43,817 nucleotides of DNA, taken from contig CAYZXK010000186.1 in NCBI GenBank assembly GCA_964482395.1, positions 1-43,817 of the forward strand, written 5' to 3'. The translations under genes and the position numbers were made by a program. Every line of letters starts with the position of its first letter. Within the stretch, counting starts at the first letter, position 1. Under the pieces are notes generated by a model. It worked only from the letters and a program-made list of their open reading frames with translations. It made no database searches and was not told the DNA's origin. The stretch is from CAYZXK01 sp964482395. Its GTDB lineage: Bacteria; Planctomycetota; Phycisphaerae; UBA1845; Fen-1342. Shown here piece after piece: positions 32,985-41,795 of this stretch.

Positions 32985-34700
32985 ATGAGCGGTTCGCCTC
33001 TACAACCTTTCAAGATGAAGGACGGCAAGGCCCAGGTCTCGATCTGTGGCCGGCAGCTACTGCGCAATCCGCTGCTGAACAAAGGTCGGGCATTCACGGC
33101 CCGAGAAAGGGAGGAGTTCAATCTGCGCGGCCTGCTGCCCTACCGAGAACTGACCATCCAGGAGCAGGTGGCCCTGGAGCTGGAGCACATCCGGGCCAAG
33201 CCCACCGACCTGGAGAAGTTCATCGGATTGGCCGCGTTACAGGACTTGAACGAAACCCTTTATTACCGGGTGCTGGTCGAGAACATGGCTGAACTGATGC
33301 CCATCGTGTATACGCCCACGGTTGGGCATGCCTGCCAGCAGTACAGCCACATCCTGCGACGGGCTCGCGGCGTGTGGATCACCCCGGAAGACATCGACCG
33401 GGTACCGGAAATCCTGCAAAACCACGGCAGCCCGGATGTGCGGCTGATTGTGGTCACCGACAACGAGCGGATTCTGGGGCTGGGGGATCAGGGGGCGGGC
33501 GGCATGGGCATTTCGATCGGGAAGATCGCCCTGTATTGTGCCGGGGCCGGGATTCATCCCGCGCTCACTTTGCCGGTCAGTCTCGACGTCGGAACCGACA
33601 ATGAGGGTCTGCTCAATGATCCGTACTACATCGGCTGGCGTCACCGGCGGCTGCGCGGACAGCCCTATGAGGAGGTGATCGAGGCTTTTGTTAATGGGGT
33701 GCGGGAGGTCTTCCCCCACGCCCTGATCCAGTGGGAGGATTTCCACAAGAACATCGCCTTCATGGTCCTGGACCGTTATCGACGGCGGGTTCCCTCCTTC
33801 AACGACGACATCCAGGGAACGGCCGCGGTCGCTCTGGGCGGCCTCTATGGCGCCCTGCGGATCACTGGCGGCAAGCTGAGTGAACAGCGGATTCTCTACG
33901 TCGGGGCCGGAGCGGCCGGCGTCGGTATCGGCCGACTGGTCGCCGAGGCCATGCAGCGTGAGACCAGCGACCAAGACAAAATCCATCGGGCCCAGATATT
34001 CATGGACTCCGCCGGTCTGGTCCACGAAGGTGTCCCCATCAAAGACCCCCAGAAGCGACCATTCGCCATGACCCGGGCCGAAATGAAGGAATACGGGTTC
34101 CAGGGCGAAGGCCCCTTCGACCTGCTGGAGGTCGTCAAGCGGGTGAAGCCGACCATTCTGCTGGGCACCACCGCCCGGGCCGGCACTTTTACTGAGCCGG
34201 TGGTGCGGGAGATGGCCAAGCATGTCGATCGGCCCATAATCTATGCCTTCAGCAACCCCAACTCCAAGGCCGAATGCACGCCCGAGCAGGCCATCCGCTG
34301 GACCGATGGCCGAGGTTTGGTCGCCACCGGCAGCCCGTTCCCGCCGGTCGAGTATGGCGGCAAGAAGTACGTGATCGGCCAAGGCAATAACGTCTTCATC
34401 TTCCCCGGCGTCGGTCTGGGAGCCATCCTGGCCGAAGCGTCGGAAGTCCCCGAGTCGTTCTTCATGGTCGCGGCCCAAACCCTGGCCGAGTGCATCACGC
34501 CCGACCGATTAGAACAAGGCGCGCTCTATCCGGACCAGGGGAAGCTGCGGGAGATCAGCGCTCGCATCGCGGCCAACGTCATCCGGGAGGCCAAGCGGCT
34601 CAACATCGGGCGGATGATCCCCGACGATCAAATCGACCGGTACGTCCGCGATTCGATGTGGTACCCGGATTACGTGCCCTACCAGCGCGTAGAGCACTGA
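32985..34700 (+). CDS. NAD-type malic enzyme
   Basis: A 571-residue malic enzyme of the large eukaryote/SfcA-like type, converting malate to pyruvate, CO2 and NAD(P)H. The catalytic region has MPIVYTPTVGHACQQYS (about residues 104-120) and IVVTDNERILGLGDQGAGGM; the metal-site region includes EDFHKNIAF and SFNDDIQGTAAV. The NAD-binding motif is VGAGAAGVGIGRLV. The C-terminal part contains IIYAFSNPNSKAECTPEQA and NVFIFPGVGLGAILA. Length matches E. coli MaeA/SfcA (about 565 residues) and lacks the phosphotransacetylase domain of MaeB. Cofactor preference cannot be read with certainty. AGGAG lies 8 bases before the ATG. It is a single-gene unit convergent with pepT. Confidence 0.96.
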   Translation: MSGSPLQPFKMKDGKAQVSICGRQLLRNPLLNKGRAFTAREREEFNLRGLLPYRELTIQEQVALELEHIRAKPTDLEKFIGLAALQDLNETLYYRVLVENMAELMPIVYTPTVGHACQQYSHILRRARGVWITPEDIDRVPEILQNHGSPDVRLIVVTDNERILGLGDQGAGGMGISIGKIALYCAGAGIHPALTLPVSLDVGTDNEGLLNDPYYIGWRHRRLRGQPYEEVIEAFVNGVREVFPHALIQWEDFHKNIAFMVLDRYRRRVPSFNDDIQGTAAVALGGLYGALRITGGKLSEQRILYVGAGAAGVGIGRLVAEAMQRETSDQDKIHRAQIFMDSAGLVHEGVPIKDPQKRPFAMTRAEMKEYGFQGEGPFDLLEVVKRVKPTILLGTTARAGTFTEPVVREMAKHVDRPIIYAFSNPNSKAECTPEQAIRWTDGRGLVATGSPFPPVEYGGKKYVIGQGNNVFIFPGVGLGAILAEASEVPESFFMVAAQTLAECITPDRLEQGALYPDQGKLREISARIAANVIREAKRLNIGRMIPDDQIDRYVRDSMWYPDYVPYQRVEH

Positions 34701-34907
34701 GCAGGGCAAGCAACTGACCCGGCCCAGCGCAGGTCGGCAGCGGGTCGGCCGCCCGGCCGACCGCGGCTGAAGGTGCGCCAGATCGGAACGCGCGGCACCC
34801 GCGAGCACTGCCGGTCAAAACGCCCACCGGCCGCGGCGGTCCGCGCCAACCGCGGCCGCGGGTTACGCAAACCCGACCGCTCTGCGGCCGGGATCGTCAG
34901 CCGTGCG

Positions 34908-34947
34908 TTTAAAAACCGTAGCGCTGGATCTTCCAGTCCAGCGCTAC
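34908..34947 (-). terminator. Intrinsic terminator of pepT
   Basis: A perfect 11-bp stem (GTAGCGCTGGA at 34918-34928 with TCCAGCGCTAC at 34937-34947) and an 8-base loop, followed on the minus strand by GGTTTTTAAACG. It is 82 bases past the pepT stop codon and has the stem-plus-T-tract form of a factor-independent terminator. The rest of the 328-base gap (34701-35028) to malic enzyme shows nothing else. Confidence 0.8.
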
Positions 34948-35028
34948 CCGGTCCGCGGTGGCAGAACACCCGACTGGGAGGTCCGGCACCGCCCACTCAA
35001 AATCCTTGAGCAGTTTCTGAACAGTTTG

Positions 35029-36261
35029 TCAGGCTTTCTCCCGTCCCCAAAGTTGTGCCAGTTCGATCAGTACCCGCACTGCGGTCTCCATCTCCTCCAG
35101 GCAGGCGAACTCGAGCGGTGAATGGAAATTATGCATGCCGCAGGAGAGATTGGGCGTTGGCAGACCCATCTCGCTGAGGCGGGAACCGTCGGTTCCGCCA
35201 CGGATGGATCGGAAGGCCGGCTCGATTCCCAGCTTGCGATAGGCCTGAGCAGCAAGCTGCACGGCCCGCGGCTCCTTTTCCAGATGCTCGATCATGTTCC
35301 GATATTGCTTGGTCACCTCGACTTTGATCTGGGCCCGGGGGTGCTCGGCGGCGACCGAATCGGCGATGGTCTGGAGAATCCGGGCCCACTCGGCCAACTC
35401 CGCGGTCACGAAACTGCGGAGCAGGATCTTGATCTTCACCTCCGGGACGCCGCCCTCGATGACGTAGGGATGCAGGAAACCATCCCGGCCGGCGGTGGTT
35501 TCCGGGGCCAGTCGGTGCCAGGGCATTCGCGAAATGAACTGACCGGCCAGCCGGATCGCGTTGACCATTCTACCGGTCGCCAGTCCGGGGTGGATATTCA
35601 CGCCGGTGATCGTGACGGTCGCCAGATCGGCTGAGAAAGTTTCGTTTTCCAGCTCGCCGGCGGCTTCGCCGTCCAAGGTGTAGGCGCAGATCGCGTTGAT
35701 CTTCTTGATGTCAACCTTATCGACCCCGCGGCCGACCTCTTCGTCGCAGGTGAACACCACGCGGATCGGGCCGTGGCGGATTTTGGGGTTGCCGGCAAGC
35801 TGGGCGGCCGCGGTCATGATGACCGCGATGCCGCACTTGTCGTCGGCTCCCAGCAGCGTCGTGCCGTCGGATGTGATCAGGGTCTTACCCTTCAGCTCCG
35901 CCAGGCCTCTGGTCTCCGCGACTCGAATCACCTTGCCCGAGTCGCCGGGAAGGACGATGTCCTGGCCGTCGTAGCTTCGATGGATAATGGGTTTGATGTC
36001 CTTGCCGCTGGCCTCCGGGGAAGTGTCCATGTGGGCCAGCCAAGCGATTGTGGGAGCGCCATCCACATTGCCGGGGATGGTGCCCATGACGACGCCATAT
36101 TCGTCGACCGCGGCGTCTTGAAGTCCCAGCTCGCGCAACTCGGCCGCCAACATCCTGCCCAGCTCGAGCTGGCCAGGCGAACTGGGGTACTTATCGGTCT
36201 CCTCCACCGACGTAGTATCCACCTTGACATAACGACAGAACCGATCCAGCAACGTGTCCAC
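35029..36261 (-). CDS. pepT: Peptidase T (tripeptide aminopeptidase)
   Basis: A 410-residue M20 zinc peptidase that removes the N-terminal residue of tripeptides in the cytoplasm. Visible metal and catalytic segments are WLAHMDTSPEASG (His, Asp), LLGADDKCGIAVIM (bridging Asp), VFTCDEEVGRGVD (general base Glu and metal Glu), YTLDGEAAGELENETF (Asp), and FRSIRGGTDGSRLSEMGLP followed by LSCGMHNFHSPLEF (His). Length is close to E. coli PepT (408). The GTG start at 36261 is chosen because AAGGAG lies 7 bases upstream and family homology begins with MDTLLDRFCRYVKVDT; an upstream open frame to 36597 does not look coding. It lies 146 bases after the tricorn gene on the same strand. Confidence 0.95.
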   Translation of the reverse strand: MDTLLDRFCRYVKVDTTSVEETDKYPSSPGQLELGRMLAAELRELGLQDAAVDEYGVVMGTIPGNVDGAPTIAWLAHMDTSPEASGKDIKPIIHRSYDGQDIVLPGDSGKVIRVAETRGLAELKGKTLITSDGTTLLGADDKCGIAVIMTAAAQLAGNPKIRHGPIRVVFTCDEEVGRGVDKVDIKKINAICAYTLDGEAAGELENETFSADLATVTITGVNIHPGLATGRMVNAIRLAGQFISRMPWHRLAPETTAGRDGFLHPYVIEGGVPEVKIKILLRSFVTAELAEWARILQTIADSVAAEHPRAQIKVEVTKQYRNMIEHLEKEPRAVQLAAQAYRKLGIEPAFRSIRGGTDGSRLSEMGLPTPNLSCGMHNFHSPLEFACLEEMETAVRVLIELAQLWGREKA

Positions 36262-36407
36262 AGACGTTCTCCTTGACGCGAGTCGACTCAGGCGCCCGCA
36301 GGGGAATCCTCCTGCCTTGAAGTCGGCGCTTTGATTTTTTGGCTCACTCAGGCTCGGGCCTCTAACTTCGGGACTCTGACGGATGGCAGTTTCAACCAGG
36401 CACCATG

Positions 36408-39400
36408 CTACATGCCGGCCTGCTTGCTCTTGTCCGGGTAAGGCGGCGGCGGGGGCACCTCCACCGGATGTTCCTTGAGCTGCTTCATCACATGTTCGAT
36501 AGCCGCATCCAGTTGGGCATCCTTGCCACGCCACACGTCGCCGGGCATGTTCTGGACCTCGATGTCCGGGATCACGCCGGTGCCCTCGATCAGCCATTTT
36601 CGATCCAGGCCGTACAAGCCGAACTGCGGCGGCGTGACGGTCCCGCCGTCAATCAGGTCCTGGTGAGCCTCGATGCCAATCGCTCCGCCCCAGGTGCGCA
36701 TGCCGATGACGGTCGCCACTTTCTTGATCTTGATCGCCTCGGCGAAGAACTCCCCGTCCGAGCCGGTGTCCTCGTTGACCAGCACGACCCAGGGTCCGAG
36801 GAAGACTCGCTCCGGCACCGGCAGCAGACCACCCTCGCGCGGCTTGGTGACGGCCCAGGCCTTCCGTTCGAGGCGGTCGATGATCATGTCGGCGGTGAAG
36901 CCGCCGCCGTTATACCGCTCGTCAATGATGAACCCCTTCTTGTAATGATTGGGGAACCAGGCTTTGGCGAACTCGATGCAGCAGGCCTCACCCATGTCCG
37001 GCAGGTGCAGATACCCGACCTGGCCGTTGGTCTTCTCGGCCACATAGGCCCGGTTCTTCTCCACCCACTGGCGATAGCGGATCGCCTGCTCGCTGCCAAT
37101 CGTCCTCACCCGGTAGGTCTTGGCATCCTGAGGCGTCGGCCGCTCGTTGTAGGTCAGGGTCACCACCACGTCGGCTTTGGCCTGGAGGAACTTATAGGGG
37201 TCATCGGCGATCGTGACCGGCTGGCCGTCGATGGCAATGAGGTAATGCCCCTCCCGGATCGGGCAGCCGGGCTCATCCAGCGGAGACCGCTCGGCGGGGT
37301 TCCCGGGCGTGCCGGGAATGATGTGGGCGATGCGGTAATACTGCGAGCCCGACTCCACCGCCAGGTCCACGCCCAGCATGCCGGTGCTCACCTGCTTGCC
37401 GCCGCGCTCCAGATCGCCGCCCCACACGTAGGTATGCCCGATGTTCAGCTCGGCGATCATCTCGCCAATCAGGTAGTTCAGATCGCTGCGCTCCCCGCAG
37501 AAAGGCACGAACTTTCCGTACTGCTCGCGGACCGCGGCCCAGTCCAGCCCGTGCATATTCGGGTCATAGAACCAGTCGCGCTGAATCCGCCAAGCCTCGT
37601 TGAAGATCTGCCGGAATTCCTCGTTGCGGTCGATGGCGATCTTGACGCGCCCGAGGTCGATCTTGCCATCGCCGACGTTAGCCTTCGAGCCGGTGTCTAC
37701 AACGCCATAGGTACTGCCGGCCCGATACACCAGCTTCTTGCCGTCGGCTGACAAATGGTAATTCGCGATTCCACCAAGTACCTTGGTAGTTTCCTTCTTC
37801 TCCAGGTCGTAATGGTACAAGTCCAGGCTCTCGGTGGTATGGTCGGTGACCACCTTGTACTTCTCGAACTCCGGCTCGTTCTTCTTGAGATAGAGGAATC
37901 CCTTCTCGGTCGCCTCCAGCCGGAAGTAGTTGCCTGCGGGCACGTTCTCGGCGACCAGCACCCGCCGCTCCAGACCTTCCAGGTCGATCCGGGTCTGCTT
38001 GCCCTGCCCCGCTTCCTTCGCCTTCTCCTCCTTCTTCTCCGGCTTGGGGGCCGCCTTCTCCTCGGACGCCGGCTCCGCCTGGGCCTCGTCTTTCTGAGCC
38101 TCGGGCTGCTTCTCGGGCTCCTCCACTTCTTCGGCCGAATCCTTGGGCGCAAACGGCGAAAGGGTATCGGCCGCCAGCAGCACGATGAAGGGCTGGGCCA
38201 TTTCCAGGAAGGCATGGTTCTGATCGACAAAGCACATCACCGGGTTGAAGGTGCGGTTGGAAAGGAAGTACAGGTACTTGCCGTCCGGCGAAAACGACGG
38301 GCTCCAGTCCGCGGTTTGATCGCTGGTCAGCCGGAAGGATTTCTTCTGCTCCAGCGAGTACAGGAAGATGGACTGGTACATGCTTTCTTCCATTTTGGTA
38401 TATGCGATCCACTGGCTGTCGGGCGACCAGACGTAGTCCTGGATTCCCCAGCGTTCCCAGGCGTCGTCGTAGTCCGCCTTATCCAGCACGGCGATGTCGC
38501 CGGTTTCGGCGTCGACCAGGTTGAGCCGCATGAACTTGTCGGAGAAAAGCAGGTACTTGCTGTCTGGAGACCACACCAGATGCATGCGGAAGCCCAGCCC
38601 GCCCCGGGTGAGCTGCCGCCACTCCTTTTCGCCTTTTTGATCGATCAGGTAGATTTCTTCCTCGCCGGTGCGGTCGGAAATGAACGCGATCCAACGGCCG
38701 TCGGGCGACCAGGCGGCGTTCTTCTCGCGCGAGCCGGACGAGCGGGTCAGGTTTATGGGTTCGCCGTCCTTGACCGGCAGATTCAGGATCTCGCCGCGAG
38801 CCTCCAGCAGCATCCGCACGCCGCTGGGTGAGAGGCCGAATGAGCCGGTAGTTGGTGAAACCCCGACCAGCTCCGGACGCAGGCGAATCAGATCGCTGGG
38901 GATCTCGACCGGCACCATCCGGCTCTTACCGCTCTCCAGGTCCAGCAGATGGAGGGTTTCGGCGTACTGATAGACTATCTGGCGCGGTCCGATGGAGGGG
39001 TACTTGACATCATAATCCTTATAGGCGGTCATCGGCGAGACTTTGCCGCTCTTGAGGTCGTACTTGTAGATATTGAGCGTGCCGAACTCGCGGTCGGAGG
39101 TGAAGTAGATGGCGTCTTTACCCCACATCGGGAAGTTATCGGTACCTTTCCAGTCAGTGATCTTGCGGTAATCCTGCTTTTCGAGGCTGCCCATCCAGAT
39201 GTCCTGCGCGTCGCCGCCGACGTGCCGCTTCCAGGTCGCCGCTTCGCGCGAGATGCGGTTGTAGGCGATCATCTTGCCATCGGGCGAAACCGCGGTCAGG
39301 CCGGCGCGATCCACCGGCAGCCGCTCGGCCATCCCGCCTTCCAGCGATACCCGATAGACCTCCTCGCCCCGGAACGGATACTCGCGGACCGACCGGAACA

Positions 39401-39764
39401 GCACGTACTTGCCATCCGGCCACCACCCCAGAACCCGGTCGGCGGCCGGATGGTAGGTCAATCGGCGGGGCACGCCGCCCCGGGCGTCCATGACATACAC
39501 ATCGGTCCCGCCGTCATACTGCCCGGTGAAGGCGATCAACTTCCCGTCCGGCGAAAACTTGGCCCACACCTCGGCGCCCGGATCGTTAGTAATTCGCCGG
39601 GCTACTCCCCCCTCGGTCGAAACCAGCCAAAGGTCGTTCTCGTAGGTGAAGACGATCTGGTCCTCATGCACATCGGCAAACCGCATGAGGTGGCTCTCGG
39701 CCCAGGCCGAGGCGGATATGAGCAATACCAGACCGAGAAGGGCGATTCGCTCGTACAAACGCAT
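36408..39764 (-). CDS. Secreted tricorn protease homologue (S41)
   Basis: An 1118-residue protein with signal peptide MRLYERIALLGLVLLISASAWA. Residues about 30-560 carry repeated propeller strands (SPDGKLIAFTGQYDGGTDVY, SPDGRWIAFISDRTGEEEIY, SPDSKYLLFSD), as in the tricorn propellers. An unusual Glu/Lys/Pro/Ala-rich low-complexity linker follows (about residues 565-625). Then come the C1-type and PDZ domains and the S41 serine peptidase domain, with KGFIIDERYNGGGF and the nucleophile Ser at about residue 1002 in NEDTGSDGEFFAE. Tricorn degrades short peptides from larger proteases. The linker and signal peptide suggest an extracytoplasmic role. AAAGGAATGGA precedes the ATG. It lies downstream of the two TldD paralogues. 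Confidence 0.93.
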   Translation of the reverse strand: MRLYERIALLGLVLLISASAWAESHLMRFADVHEDQIVFTYENDLWLVSTEGGVARRITNDPGAEVWAKFSPDGKLIAFTGQYDGGTDVYVMDARGGVPRRLTYHPAADRVLGWWPDGKYVLFRSVREYPFRGEEVYRVSLEGGMAERLPVDRAGLTAVSPDGKMIAYNRISREAATWKRHVGGDAQDIWMGSLEKQDYRKITDWKGTDNFPMWGKDAIYFTSDREFGTLNIYKYDLKSGKVSPMTAYKDYDVKYPSIGPRQIVYQYAETLHLLDLESGKSRMVPVEIPSDLIRLRPELVGVSPTTGSFGLSPSGVRMLLEARGEILNLPVKDGEPINLTRSSGSREKNAAWSPDGRWIAFISDRTGEEEIYLIDQKGEKEWRQLTRGGLGFRMHLVWSPDSKYLLFSDKFMRLNLVDAETGDIAVLDKADYDDAWERWGIQDYVWSPDSQWIAYTKMEESMYQSIFLYSLEQKKSFRLTSDQTADWSPSFSPDGKYLYFLSNRTFNPVMCFVDQNHAFLEMAQPFIVLLAADTLSPFAPKDSAEEVEEPEKQPEAQKDEAQAEPASEEKAAPKPEKKEEKAKEAGQGKQTRIDLEGLERRVLVAENVPAGNYFRLEATEKGFLYLKKNEPEFEKYKVVTDHTTESLDLYHYDLEKKETTKVLGGIANYHLSADGKKLVYRAGSTYGVVDTGSKANVGDGKIDLGRVKIAIDRNEEFRQIFNEAWRIQRDWFYDPNMHGLDWAAVREQYGKFVPFCGERSDLNYLIGEMIAELNIGHTYVWGGDLERGGKQVSTGMLGVDLAVESGSQYYRIAHIIPGTPGNPAERSPLDEPGCPIREGHYLIAIDGQPVTIADDPYKFLQAKADVVVTLTYNERPTPQDAKTYRVRTIGSEQAIRYRQWVEKNRAYVAEKTNGQVGYLHLPDMGEACCIEFAKAWFPNHYKKGFIIDERYNGGGFTADMIIDRLERKAWAVTKPREGGLLPVPERVFLGPWVVLVNEDTGSDGEFFAEAIKIKKVATVIGMRTWGGAIGIEAHQDLIDGGTVTPPQFGLYGLDRKWLIEGTGVIPDIEVQNMPGDVWRGKDAQLDAAIEHVMKQLKEHPVEVPPPPPYPDKSKQAGM

Positions 39765-39955
39765 GGCTCCATTCCTTTCTGAAAAGACCGCGAGATTCTC
39801 CCAAGCACCACAAAGCCCCGGGCCGGATTGCCGGTTTCCGGTCCCGGCGACCGCCGAACGGTCCGGCCGCTTCCGGCAGCTTCCACCAGCTCGCCGTCGG
39901 TCGGCGGACCGGTCGCGACGGCAGCCGGCCCTCGATTAATTGAGCGGCTGGTCAT

Positions 39956-41740
39956 TCAAGTCCGGAACAGCGGCGCCTTGAGTATGGGGGGCTTGTCGAA
40001 CTCCTGCTCGATCCTGGAAAGCTCGAGCTCCTCGAACAGGATCGGCGGAGCAATGATGCTGGTCGGGGGCGTCACGCCGCCCAATCCCAGGCCGATGTAG
40101 TTATACACCGCCGGCCGGTCGCCGGCCGCGATGATCCTTTTCAGGGCGGTCACATCGAGCTGCCCGAACCGGCAGCCGCGAACAGGTTCTTCGTGTCCGT
40201 CGGCCACGTAGACCTTGTAGGCCAACACCGGGTCGCCCACCATGCCACCTCCACTCATCAGGCTGCGCTGAATTCCCGTAAACATGGAAATCAGTTCGGC
40301 CCGGGTCGAGGTAAGCGTAGGCAGCCGAATAGACTTGATCCGCAGGCCATACTCCAGCCCGGCTTCTTTGGCCGCGGCAATCAGAGCCTCCTTCAATTCC
40401 TCGTTAGGAACGGCCTTCCGGTGCTCGACGAACAGGCACCCGATGGCGGGCTCGATTTCGCCGCTGCCGACCCCGCGTCGGGCATGGCCATTGGAGCCGG
40501 ACAGCTTCCGCAGTGGAGCACGCGACAGACACAGGCTTTCCAGCTTCCCGTCCGCCACCAGCGTCACGCGGCTGGCCGGCACCCCTTCGGCGTCATAGCG
40601 GTAATGTCCCAGCAGCAGGGTGCCGTCATGATACCGAACCCCCGGCTCATCCCAGACCTCGAAGCCCTTCGGAAACACACGCGTCCCGATCTTGCTTTCC
40701 AGACTCTGACTGGCCAGAAAACCGGGAGCCTGCTGTCCAACCGGGTCGGGCTTGCCCGCCAGGCCCGTGGCCAGCAAGGTGCGAAGCATCTGACCGGCCG
40801 ACAGATCATCCAGCAGCATCGGCCCGCTGTAATGCTCCAGCACCGTCCCCCGACTGGCCGCGGTCAGCTCCTCCACCAGCTCATCCACTTCCGTGACCAG
40901 TTTCTCGATCGGCGGTAGGTCATCAGCCGAATCGGCCGTGTAACTGCGACTGTCCGATAAATGCATGCCATCTTCGGCCTGAACTGCCGCATTGATCACC
41001 AGCAGGGCCCCCGCATCCCCGGTCCGCAGTCGGGTCCCCTCCGAATTCACCAGGTAGTCGTTGCCGGCGGCGACAAACAGCCGCACCCCGCACTCTCGGA
41101 CCTGCTCATACTGTTTGAAGCGGGCCGAGACACGCTTGAGCTTCTCCTTCCAGGCGGCCTCGTCGAACCGCAGGACCGCCGGCGGCTCGATCTTCTCGCT
41201 AACCGGCGCGGCGGAAAAATCGTTGGGCCGATCGACCACGTTCTTGTCCCGCATGTAGGCTTTCTTCTTGGTCAGGGTCTCGACTGCGTCCTTGTACGCC
41301 TGGTCGGCAGCCAGCCAGATGGCCTGCCGGATCGCCAGGTAGTCCTCGTCGATCGGCAGCGACGCTTCCTCTACCGACTGTCCCCCGCCGAACGGAAAGA
41401 AGGAGTCCTCGTCCGCGAAATTGGTATTGTCCAGCTCGTAGGATCCCACCCGGACCCGGGCGTATAAGGTCCGCGACCGACTGCGCTGGGCGCCGGTGAT
41501 CGCCCCGTATTCGGCCGAGATCACATAGCCCAGCGAGTCCTCTACGTCCAACTGTATGAAATAGGGTTGTTCCAGGTCTTCCATCTGAAGCTGCATGGAA
41601 CGGGCCAGCTCGTCGCTCAAAGCCCGCAGCAGCGCATCGCTGTCGGGCAACTGCTCATCGGCACGCCCCGCCAATGACACGCATAACACGGCGGCCAGTG
41701 AAGCCGCCACCCAGTGGATCGCTCTGAAAGTCACGGCCAT
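39956..41740 (-). CDS. Secreted TldD-family protein lacking the zinc motif (TldE/PmbA-like partner)
   Basis: A 594-residue paralogue of the next gene upstream. It starts with a signal peptide (AIHWVAASLAAVLCVSLAGR ADEQ). It follows the TldD/PmbA pattern, including SLCLSRAPLRKLSGSNGHAR, VNSEGTRLRTGDAG, LHLSDSRS-like strands and the ending EQEFDKPPILKAP. At the position where the neighbour has HEIFGH the sequence is GQMLRTLLATGLAGK, so the HExxxH metal motif is absent. In the E. coli TldD/TldE metallopeptidase only TldD carries the motif and TldE is the inactive partner; this protein fits that role. AGGAG lies 2 bases before the ATG at 41740, a rather short spacing. It begins 55 bases after its active paralogue. 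Confidence 0.85.
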   Translation of the reverse strand: MAVTFRAIHWVAASLAAVLCVSLAGRADEQLPDSDALLRALSDELARSMQLQMEDLEQPYFIQLDVEDSLGYVISAEYGAITGAQRSRSRTLYARVRVGSYELDNTNFADEDSFFPFGGGQSVEEASLPIDEDYLAIRQAIWLAADQAYKDAVETLTKKKAYMRDKNVVDRPNDFSAAPVSEKIEPPAVLRFDEAAWKEKLKRVSARFKQYEQVRECGVRLFVAAGNDYLVNSEGTRLRTGDAGALLVINAAVQAEDGMHLSDSRSYTADSADDLPPIEKLVTEVDELVEELTAASRGTVLEHYSGPMLLDDLSAGQMLRTLLATGLAGKPDPVGQQAPGFLASQSLESKIGTRVFPKGFEVWDEPGVRYHDGTLLLGHYRYDAEGVPASRVTLVADGKLESLCLSRAPLRKLSGSNGHARRGVGSGEIEPAIGCLFVEHRKAVPNEELKEALIAAAKEAGLEYGLRIKSIRLPTLTSTRAELISMFTGIQRSLMSGGGMVGDPVLAYKVYVADGHEEPVRGCRFGQLDVTALKRIIAAGDRPAVYNYIGLGLGGVTPPTSIIAPPILFEELELSRIEQEFDKPPILKAPLFRT

Positions 41741-41795
41741 TACTCCTGTAAACTCATATCCCGGCCGGCCGGGACGTCTCGGCTGCGCCCAACAA

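Noticed and set aside
35029..36597. Extension of pepT upstream to 36597
   Set aside because: The added 112 residues have no family similarity, while GTG at 36261 has an ideal ribosome-binding site and matches the usual protein length.
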